NCBI GenBank assembly: GCA_025449485.1 | Contig: JANWJG010000014.1 | Span: forward strand, 1-35,156 | Source of the DNA: Nitrosotalea sp. | Lineage (GTDB): Archaea; Thermoproteota; Nitrososphaeria; Nitrososphaerales; Nitrosopumilaceae | Length of the DNA: 35,156 bases | Direction: 5' to 3' | Shown: positions 17,956 through 25,404 of the stretch, piece by piece | How the letters are laid out: each line of letters starts with the position of its first letter | Numbering within the stretch: position 1 is the stretch's first letter | Made by a program: the position numbers and the translations under genes | The notes under the pieces: model-generated | Told to the model about the DNA's origin: nothing | Databases searched by the model: none | Seen by the model: the letters and a program-made list of their open reading frames with translations, nothing else

Positions 17956-19545
17956 CTACACAGGTCCTTTTTTATTTGTGTTAGAAATTTGTCTTACGTC
18001 TATAGGATTAGTCCATTCCTCAACACTAGCACCGCTAACCACATCTGCATCACTTGGAATAAGATAAACCACATCGTGTCTCGATGGTGTTCTTTTTTGT
18101 GTTGCTAGGCTGACTAGTATGAAGACTGCTAATGATATGAGTGGAGGAATCATTGTATCAAGTCCGCCATATTGGTAATAGGGACTATCAGATGGAGCTA
18201 TAGTTATGACAAAGAATAAGATTAGTCGTGTGATAGAACCTACTACAATTGATGCAATAGCACCAGATGCTGTTGATTTTTTCCAAAAGGTTCCAAAAAC
18301 TAGAGGAACAAGACATCCTGCTAAAACAATATCAAATGCCAAGACAAGATATGCGCCTGGTCTTGGAATGAGATAACCTAATGCAAAGGCGGTAAAGAAC
18401 ATGGGGATCACAAAGAGTCTTGTTGCAACAAGTAATTGTCGATCAGTCAGCTTTGGTCTCTTGAGTAATTTTGCTATAATATTTCGTTGCAACATGTTTC
18501 TAGATAGCACACTTGCTATAGCTAATGTACCACCATTGGCAGTAGACATACCACAACTGACTGTACTTACTAGCATCAGTATGCCAATTACTGCAGGTAC
18601 GTGTTTTATTGCAATGATTGGGTACAAAGTATAAGGATCCGCAAGCTTTGGCTCTAATGTAAATCCAATAATTCCTACCATGGTTACAGGTATTAGGATC
18701 AGGAGAGTTATTCCAGCACCCATGTAACAGCTTTTTGTTGCGGTACGGCCTCCATCTGCCGCAAATACTCTTTCCATAAAGTCTAACGCTACAATATCTC
18801 CTAATCCTAGTGATATTATTGCAGCCCAGTTTAACATAGCTCCACTACCTACATTGAGTAAGCCTGACATATCCATGAATCCGGCAGGCGCATTTGCTAC
18901 TATAGTGTCCAATCCACCAGGAATTGGAGACCATGGCCCTATGAAAAATAAAAAGCCCGCCCAAAATCCTACCACAGCTAAATAGATGTGGAAGATGTCT
19001 GTGTATGCACAAGAGAACAGTCCTCCAAAATACGTATACAGTAGAACAACTGCAGTTGAAATCAACATTGCATAAATTAACGGTATTCCTAAAACTACTG
19101 ATAAAATATAGCCACTTGCTGCGAGGTTACCGGCAACAAGAACTATGAAACTGACTGCCATGACAGTTCCTGACATTACTTCAGTAGTGTTTCCATATCG
19201 TCTATAGTAGAAATCTGCAAGTGTAATCATGTTCATACGGTTAAACCGTTTTCCAAAAAATAATCCAGTCAACACAAGACAAATAGCTAAACCCATGGGA
19301 ATGACAGCGCCTCCCCAAAAACCACCTGTGAATGTTAACGCGACATTTCCAAGAGATGCATTGCCATCAACTGCTTCTGACACAAGCATTGTGCCGATGA
19401 AGAAAAGCGGTAAACTTTTTCCAGCAACAATATATCGTTTACTACTTTTCTTGACAAATTTTACTGCGATAACCCCAATGAATGCGGTTACACCAACGAA
19501 TGCCATAACGATGATTGGATAATAAAGTGGAATTGCATCAACCAT
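17956..19545 (-). CDS. Sodium:solute symporter (SSS) family, putative urea (DUR3-like) transporter
   Basis: 529 aa, about 13 hydrophobic segments; SSS signature region around GGLFSCAYTDIFH. Urea specificity is inferred from the urease context. Confidence 0.8.
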   Translation of the reverse strand: MVDAIPLYYPIIVMAFVGVTAFIGVIAVKFVKKSSKRYIVAGKSLPLFFIGTMLVSEAVDGNASLGNVALTFTGGFWGGAVIPMGLAICLVLTGLFFGKRFNRMNMITLADFYYRRYGNTTEVMSGTVMAVSFIVLVAGNLAASGYILSVVLGIPLIYAMLISTAVVLLYTYFGGLFSCAYTDIFHIYLAVVGFWAGFLFFIGPWSPIPGGLDTIVANAPAGFMDMSGLLNVGSGAMLNWAAIISLGLGDIVALDFMERVFAADGGRTATKSCYMGAGITLLILIPVTMVGIIGFTLEPKLADPYTLYPIIAIKHVPAVIGILMLVSTVSCGMSTANGGTLAIASVLSRNMLQRNIIAKLLKRPKLTDRQLLVATRLFVIPMFFTAFALGYLIPRPGAYLVLAFDIVLAGCLVPLVFGTFWKKSTASGAIASIVVGSITRLILFFVITIAPSDSPYYQYGGLDTMIPPLISLAVFILVSLATQKRTPSRHDVVYLIPSDADVVSGASVEEWTNPIDVRQISNTNKKGPV

Positions 19546-19596
19546 CCCACATAATTAGTAACTATATATTAATAAATATGCCGGTATTGGTACAAG

Positions 19597-19611
19597 TTTC
19601 GACAGTCGAAC
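19597..19611. repeat. Palindromic element copy 3, TTTCGACAGTCGAAC
   Basis: TTCGAC-A-GTCGAA, upstream of the SSS transporter. Confidence 0.7.
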
Positions 19612-19750
19612 AATAGCTTAGTACATCGAATAAAATAATTTTTGAATCTAATTTGCAAAAAACTAGAGAGGCAATCAAGTAAACGTAAAAAGATCTGTTC
19701 TGTAATGTGTTGAGAAATTTTTATATAAAAATAAATTTAATAATCTACAA

Positions 19751-19936
19751 TTGTTTGGAAAAAAAAGTTATGGATGCGGTTCTTGTGGTATGCAATTCAA
19801 AGAACGTGAAGATTTGCTCAAACATGCAGAAGAAATTCACGATAAAAATACAACCTATCTATGCATAACATGTGATGAATCTTTTGAAAACGAATCATCT
19901 TTTAGGATACACATGATTCGTAATCACAAAATTTGA
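19751..19936 (+). CDS. Two-finger C2H2 zinc-finger small protein
   Basis: CGSCGMQFKEREDLLKHAEEIH and CITCDESFENESSFRIHMIRNH; TTG start. Confidence 0.75.
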   Translation: MFGKKSYGCGSCGMQFKEREDLLKHAEEIHDKNTTYLCITCDESFENESSFRIHMIRNHKI

Positions 19937-19955
19937 ATAGATTTTTATCAAAAAT

Positions 19956-20471
19956 CTAAGACTTCATTTTCTTTAGTTTACCAAAAAGTAACGGATCTAA
20001 CTTTCTTGCAGTATCAAAACTTCTTTGAGATTCATTTTCTTTTCCTAGCATAGATAGTCCACGGCCTTTGTTGTACCATGCTTTTGCGTATTTTTCATTG
20101 ATTTCTATTGCTTTGTTGAAGCATTCAACTCCTTCAACAAGTTTTCCTAATTTTAGGAGCGTCAATCCTTTGTTGTGCCAGGTTATGGAATTAGACGAAT
20201 CAATCTCTAATGCCCTGGAAAACGATTCTAATGCTTCATTTTTTCTTCCTTTCTTATCCAACATCAAGCCACGATCCCCCCAAGCAAAATCATTTTCTGA
20301 GTTCATTTCTATAGCCTTGTTAAAATATTCAAGGGCTTTGTCATAATGCCGATCGTTAGCAAGATCTTCCCCTAATTGTACCAACTCTTCTGAAGCTTCT
20401 TTTCTGGAAGCTTTTTTGTATTTCACTGTAGGAACTTCTGACTGATTTTTCTTAAACCAAGAAAATATCAT
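19956..20471 (-). CDS. TPR-repeat protein
   Basis: Tandem TPRs (YDKALEYFNKAIEMN..., NEALESFSRALEID..., VEGVECFNKAIEIN...). Track start is 20522; MIFSWFKK at 20471 looks more natural. Confidence 0.85.
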   Translation of the reverse strand: MIFSWFKKNQSEVPTVKYKKASRKEASEELVQLGEDLANDRHYDKALEYFNKAIEMNSENDFAWGDRGLMLDKKGRKNEALESFSRALEIDSSNSITWHNKGLTLLKLGKLVEGVECFNKAIEINEKYAKAWYNKGRGLSMLGKENESQRSFDTARKLDPLLFGKLKKMKS

Positions 20472-20539
20472 ATCATAGTTATGTAACACGCTATGATTTA
20501 AATTAGTATTTATGAAAAACAAATTAGGAAAATTTACGA

Positions 20540-20674
20540 TTAATCAGATTCTTCTACTTTGTGTAATTCATCTTCTTTTTTGTTTCCTCTTATTCCAACT
20601 ATTCCTATAAACAAGAAGAATCCGGCTGCAACAAGTATTGCTGCAAACATTCCGTAAACTCCACTTAAATCCAT
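20540..20674 (-). CDS. 44-aa single-TM microprotein
   Basis: MDLSGVYGMFAAILVAAGFFLFIGIVGIRGNKKEDELHKVEESD; TM followed by acidic tail. Confidence 0.5.
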   Translation of the reverse strand: MDLSGVYGMFAAILVAAGFFLFIGIVGIRGNKKEDELHKVEESD

Positions 20675-20845
20675 CCTCTATTATTAATTCCAGTATATTT
20701 AAAATTTTATTTACATAGAAAAATTTTGCAAATAAATTTTAATCTACAATATTAGTTGGATTGATGCATTTTATCATTTTTTTCTTCAGATTTAACACGT
20801 AGATTACGGAACACTTTTCATAATTTATGAATCAAGTATGAAAAA

Positions 20846-20860
20846 GTTCGACTGTAGAAC
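20846..20860. repeat. Palindromic element copy 4, GTTCGACTGTAGAAC (one arm mismatch)
   Basis: Abuts TATA-like atatttaaaa upstream of the ureohydrolase. Confidence 0.6.
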
Positions 20861-20918
20861 ATATTTAAAAACGTAGATTACTTAGACAAATTTAAGTAGA
20901 TACTAATACAATACTAAA

Positions 20919-22043
20919 GTGATTAATATGGGTGCAGAATTTTATGGAGAATCATACCGGGGCAATGACGAACCAATTTTTGTGGGCATTCCTACGTTCT
21001 TGAAATTGCCTTTGCTTAAAAATAAGGCAGAACTGGAAAAAGTGCGTCCAGATGTTGCCATAATAGGTGAACCTTTTGATTTTGGGACAACTATTAGACC
21101 AGGTGCCAGATATGGACCTAGAGCTATAAGAGCAGCTTCAACAGTACCATCTCCTCCGTACGAGCACTTCAACATTGAAACAGGTGTTGATCCATTTGGA
21201 GTTTTTAAAACAGTTGATTATGGAGATGTGAATATTGTACCAGGCGATGTGGTAGAATCCCACAGAAGAATGACTGACAAGGTTAAAGAAGTGTTAGATA
21301 TTGACGGCATTCCTGTCATGCTTGGTGGTGATCATTCCATCACTTTTGCAAATGTACGAGCCTTTGCAAAGAAATACAAGAACATAGGAATGATTCACAT
21401 TGATACGCATGCTGACTGTGCACCACAGGGTTTGTGTGGTTTCAAGTATGATCATGGGGCTCACATTAGAAGAATAATGGAATTAGGATGTCTAAAAGGA
21501 AAGAATTACACCCTAATTGGACCTCGTGGATACTGGCCAGGTCCAGATCTATACAAGTGGATGGCAGATCAAGACTTTCAATGGTTCACTATGCTTGATG
21601 TAGAAGAGTTAGGCATAGATAGAATTGCCAAAGAGGCAGCAGACAGAGCTAATGACAATGTCGATGCAGTGTACATTAGTTGGGACATTGATACATTTGA
21701 CCCAGCATATGCTCCAGGAACTGGAGAGCCAGAACCAAACGGACTCACCTCCAGAGAAGGAATGAGACTGATGAGATTACTTTCATCCTCGTTTGATCCC
21801 GACAAGTTTGCTTTTGACTTGGTCGAAGTAGCCCCCAACTATGATGTCAGTGATGGTAATTCGTATAGTGGCGGAATCACTTCAGGTCTTGCAAACCGCT
21901 TGATAGTAGAGCTCTTAGCAGGACTATCACTCACAAAGAAAGGAGAGACTGAAGGTAGACCAGTAAGACCAAAATCTTATCGTGGTACAGGGAACACATA
22001 CAGCTTTGGTAAACCTAAAGCCCAGATTCCGAAAAGGAATTGA
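20919..22043 (+). CDS. Arginase/agmatinase-family ureohydrolase (agmatinase, guanidinobutyrase or guanidinase)
   Basis: GVP/GIPTFLKLP, DFGTTIRPGARYGPRAIR, MLGGDHSITF, HIDTHADC, SWDIDTFDPAYAPGTGEPEPNG: all metal-ligand motifs of the family. Confidence 0.93.
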   Translation: MINMGAEFYGESYRGNDEPIFVGIPTFLKLPLLKNKAELEKVRPDVAIIGEPFDFGTTIRPGARYGPRAIRAASTVPSPPYEHFNIETGVDPFGVFKTVDYGDVNIVPGDVVESHRRMTDKVKEVLDIDGIPVMLGGDHSITFANVRAFAKKYKNIGMIHIDTHADCAPQGLCGFKYDHGAHIRRIMELGCLKGKNYTLIGPRGYWPGPDLYKWMADQDFQWFTMLDVEELGIDRIAKEAADRANDNVDAVYISWDIDTFDPAYAPGTGEPEPNGLTSREGMRLMRLLSSSFDPDKFAFDLVEVAPNYDVSDGNSYSGGITSGLANRLIVELLAGLSLTKKGETEGRPVRPKSYRGTGNTYSFGKPKAQIPKRN

Positions 22044-22462
22044 TTAGAATCGAGGTCTTGATAGAGGGAGAGCCAGACATTCTTCCCTCTATCAAACTCT
22101 TTGAATTCAAAGATGAGGATGAGGCAATTTTTCTCAATGTCATAGAAATGGTCAAAGACAAACTCTCAAGAAATTTGAGGCTAAACACTCATGAAACTCT
22201 ACATGTATTTTGTGCATATGTTGTTAGTGAAATTCGTTCAGGAAAATCAGAATCGCAAATCATAGATAACTCATCAAAAATTTTAACAAGAGACAATGTT
22301 TTGTTCGGGGTACCAGAAACCTTAAGACAAATTACGTTCAATATTACCGTAGATAATTTGCCAAAAAAGATAATCCAATTTATTGAACCAATTCCAACTA
22401 TGAATTACGTAATGGCAGATCCCAGAGCAGTTGTGGTAACCAATTGTGAGAAACAGAAATAA
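22040..22462 (+). CDS. Orphan UreA-like (urease gamma fold) protein
   Basis: RNLRLNTHETLHVFCAYVVSEIRSGKSESQIIDNSSKILTRDNVLFGVPETLRQ aligns along its length with UreA of this window; TTG start overlaps the upstream stop (TTGA). Confidence 0.85.
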   Translation: MIRIEVLIEGEPDILPSIKLFEFKDEDEAIFLNVIEMVKDKLSRNLRLNTHETLHVFCAYVVSEIRSGKSESQIIDNSSKILTRDNVLFGVPETLRQITFNITVDNLPKKIIQFIEPIPTMNYVMADPRAVVVTNCEKQK

Positions 22463-22580
22463 AAATATCTTTGAAAAAATCTGGACTTCGATGGCAATTA
22501 TAATTATTTCAGGATTAACTGGAAAAGCTAATGTTGCTACATTCTTTGATGATGAGAGGAAAGAATAGGCTGGTGTAAAT

Positions 22581-22748
22581 TTGAAGGAGATCTACTGTAA
22601 TAACTGCAAGAAATCATTTGGCTCATACAATGAAAAATATTTCTCAGATAAAGATCTTGAAAAAATGAAAACCCATTATGGTTCATTACATATTTTTTAT
22701 GGGCATGATGTAATTATTTCATTAAATACAAAAGATAAAAGATTGTAA
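22581..22748 (+). CDS. 55-aa CxxC/HxxxxH zinc-finger-like microprotein
   Basis: TTG start: (M)KEIYCNNCKKSFGSYNEKYFSDKDLEKMKTHYGSLHIFYGHDVIISLNTKDKRL. Confidence 0.45.
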   Translation: MKEIYCNNCKKSFGSYNEKYFSDKDLEKMKTHYGSLHIFYGHDVIISLNTKDKRL

Positions 22749-22762
22749 CTCTAAATGATACT

Positions 22763-23206
22763 ATGAAGAAAAAACAAAGATCATCTCATGATGACGAGAG
22801 AAATGTCATGAGAATAAGTATGTCCTTATCAGCCAAACTTTTGGCTGAATTTGATCGTGCGATGAAAAAAGCAGGATATTCTGATAGATCAAAGGCAATA
22901 CAGACTGCCCTGCATTCATTTGTAGATGAATATGGATGGAAGGGAAATGATAATCATGAAGGGGCAGGTGCAATAGTTTTGTTGTATGACAATCATACGT
23001 ATAACCATGACTCTGAATCTACAGAATCGCAGCATGACTATACCGACATTATCAGTGCTGTAACGCATACCCATCTTGATCATGAAAATTGTCTGGAAAC
23101 AATAATGGTCAAGGGAGAAATAGGAAGGATAAAAGAACTGGCTAGAAAAATTTCAAAGAATCGTGGAATCAAAAGTTTGAAGATCAATTTCGTAACTATG
23201 GTCTAG
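22763..23206 (+). CDS. nikR: Nickel-responsive regulator NikR
   Basis: RHH N-terminus (VMRISMSLSAKLLAEFDRAMKKAGYSDRSKAIQTAL) plus THTHLDHENCLETI; H-(10)-H-x-H-(5)-C spacing of the four Ni ligands conserved. Confidence 0.93.
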   Translation: MKKKQRSSHDDERNVMRISMSLSAKLLAEFDRAMKKAGYSDRSKAIQTALHSFVDEYGWKGNDNHEGAGAIVLLYDNHTYNHDSESTESQHDYTDIISAVTHTHLDHENCLETIMVKGEIGRIKELARKISKNRGIKSLKINFVTMV

Positions 23207-23215
23207 AATATTTTT

Positions 23216-23258
23216 GCACTTTACGTATGGCATTTTAGAAGCAGTTTGGTAGTTTACG
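23216..23258 (+). repeat. 33-bp-spaced box pair GCACTTTACG / GTAGTTTACG
   Basis: Boxes at 23216-23225 (2 mismatches) and 23249-23258. Confidence 0.5.
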
Positions 23259-23314
23259 ATTTTTTACATCATATTTTTATAGAAATATTATTTACTAAAT
23301 CCGTGCTTTGTTTG

Positions 23315-23342
23315 GTATTACTTTTTAAGAATTTTGTAATAC
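23315..23342. promoter_or_regulatory. Putative NikR operator
   Basis: Perfect inverted repeat GTATTAC-N14-GTAATAC, equivalently GTATTA-N16-TAATAC, between nikR and the nickel permease. Confidence 0.55.
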
Positions 23343-23365
23343 TATGTAACAAGGAGGTTTCTTAG

Positions 23366-24175
23366 ATGGCAGACGCCTGGTCTTTTATCTTGGTGTCAAT
23401 ACCTGTGATGATACTGTTTGGAATACGTCATGGATTAGACGTTGATCATATTACTGCAATTGATAATCTTGTTAGGTTACACAATGCCACAAAAAAATCA
23501 AGACTAGTAGGGGCGGGATTCAGTTCTGGCCACATGATGTCCGTTCTTGCCGAAATGATTTTCATCATATATGTAGTTGGCAGCATTACTAGCACAGGCA
23601 ACCTACAGTTTTGGGGAGGCATCACAGGTGCAATAGCACTAGGTACAATTGGTGCAGTCAACATCTATGCAATGAAAAAATGGGGCAAGAGCGGTTCTGC
23701 AATACTTGCAAGCAAGGTACTCAACAGAGTTGGAATACTTGGTCCAGTAGGCTCTTCTTTTGTAACAGGCATGGTATTTGGCCTGGGCTTTGATACTGCG
23801 ACACAAATTTCTGCAATTACAATATCTGCAGTGGCATCAGCTACTACAGGAATCCAGACAGCACTGATTCTCTCAGGATTCTTTGCACTTGGCATGATCC
23901 CAGTGGATACACTAGACAGTGTCATGATACGCTCTGCATTCTCTAGAATATTTGACACCAAGGGTTTCCGGTACATGACATATGGATTGAGTGGAGTTGC
24001 ACTCTTTGTTGCCGCATTTGAATCATATTCAACAATAACTGGTAACAACATACTTTCACCGTTAGCAGGTCCAGTCTTGGCAGGTTCCATACTTGCGATA
24101 TCATTTGGATATGCATTTGCAACAAGAAAGAAAAAATTGCAGCGTCATACTGAAAGCTCTAAAGAAAAACTCTAG
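23366..24175 (+). CDS. Nickel/cobalt permease, NiCoT (HoxN/NixA) family
   Basis: RHGLDVDHITAIDNLVR signature, VFGLGFDTATQISAI, GMIPVDTLDSVMIRSAF; strong SD aaggaggt upstream. Confidence 0.95.
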   Translation: MADAWSFILVSIPVMILFGIRHGLDVDHITAIDNLVRLHNATKKSRLVGAGFSSGHMMSVLAEMIFIIYVVGSITSTGNLQFWGGITGAIALGTIGAVNIYAMKKWGKSGSAILASKVLNRVGILGPVGSSFVTGMVFGLGFDTATQISAITISAVASATTGIQTALILSGFFALGMIPVDTLDSVMIRSAFSRIFDTKGFRYMTYGLSGVALFVAAFESYSTITGNNILSPLAGPVLAGSILAISFGYAFATRKKKLQRHTESSKEKL

Positions 24176-25404
24176 CTGATTCTTTTTTCAATTTCCTTTC
24201 TGATAAATTTTGCAATCTTTGACTTTTCTTTCCATCCCGATTCAGTGGTACCTTTCAAGTCAACTGACATTACATTGTTGTAACTCGAATTTTCCTTGTA
24301 TCTTTTTGTGCCAATGTCATTTGCGATAACCAGATCACAGTCTGCTTGTACAATTTTCTCTCTTGCTTTTTTAATCAACTGTTCCTTGGATATACCAGTC
24401 TCTGCCTTGAACCCGACAAGAAATGTATTCCTCTGGATCTTTTTGACATCGTTTATCATCTTTGGAACTCGCTCAAGCTTTAAAGAAATCCGTAAAAGAT
24501 CGCTGTCAAGTTTTGTCTTTCTTGGTTTTTCTGGAGTATAGTCAGATACAGCAGCAGCTAGTATCACAATGTCCCATTTTTGTCTCATCTCTTTTTTTAG
24601 CGCCTCACTCATCTGCAAACTTGTCTTGACGTGTACCACTTTGGCGCCTTTTGGAGGCACCTCTGTGCCTGGGCCATAAATCATGGTAACCTTGGAGCCT
24701 GCTGAGACAAACTCTGATGCAAGTAATACGCCGGTCTTGCCAGTACTCTGGTTTGTAATCACTCTCACTGGGTCGATGTATTCTATGGTAGGTCCTGCAG
24801 TTATCAAGACCTTTTTTCCCTTCAAAACAGGTGACGAGCCAAACCTTTGCAGAATCACACCCAGTATCTCCTCGGGTTCAGCAGCCTTTGCCTTTCCCTC
24901 GATAAATTTTGGAGAGATAAAATCAACCTTATTTTTTAAAAATTCAATGTTATGTACCACAGCAGGGTTTTCATACATTGCCTGGTGCATTGCAAGTGCA
25001 ATTATGATTGGAATCTTGGAGCCAAGCCCCACACTTAGCACAGTAGATATCGGAGTGTCATCAATTCCGTTTGCAAGTTTGCCTAGCGTATTTGCAGTGC
25101 ATGGATATACAACAATAAGATCTGATTGTCTATAGTCTGCAACTTTTATGTGCTCCAGGTCTCCCGTAAGTTTTGTTATCACGGGATTTCCAGTTGCCCA
25201 CTTGAAATAACTTGGCTGTATCAAGTCAGTTGCAGCCTTGCTTGCAACACAGGTGACATCTCCACCATGTCGCATCAGTAATCTTGCAAGCTCTATTGAC
25301 TTGTATGCAGCAACACTTCCTGATATGCACAAGACAATTTTTTTTCCTGCAAGTTCTGTACCGTCAGAGCCCACTATATCCAGCGAGGGATGTTTTTCAA
25401 CCAA
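24172..25404 (-). CDS. coaBC: Phosphopantothenoylcysteine decarboxylase/synthetase
   Basis: KIVLCISGSVAAYKSIELARLL; ITAGPTIEYIDPVRVITNQSTGKTGVLLA. Confidence 0.96.
   Translation of the reverse strand: MVEKHPSLDIVGSDGTELAGKKIVLCISGSVAAYKSIELARLLMRHGGDVTCVASKAATDLIQPSYFKWATGNPVITKLTGDLEHIKVADYRQSDLIVVYPCTANTLGKLANGIDDTPISTVLSVGLGSKIPIIIALAMHQAMYENPAVVHNIEFLKNKVDFISPKFIEGKAKAAEPEEILGVILQRFGSSPVLKGKKVLITAGPTIEYIDPVRVITNQSTGKTGVLLASEFVSAGSKVTMIYGPGTEVPPKGAKVVHVKTSLQMSEALKKEMRQKWDIVILAAAVSDYTPEKPRKTKLDSDLLRISLKLERVPKMINDVKKIQRNTFLVGFKAETGISKEQLIKKAREKIVQADCDLVIANDIGTKRYKENSSYNNVMSVDLKGTTESGWKEKSKIAKFIRKEIEKRIS

Noticed and set aside
22491-22568. 25-codon ORF MAIIIISGLTGKANVATFFDDERKE
   Set aside because: Too short and without a recognisable motif to support as a gene.
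23665-24090. 141-aa - ORF
   Set aside because: Antisense to the NiCoT permease.
24683-25135. 150-aa + ORF
   Set aside because: Antisense to coaBC.
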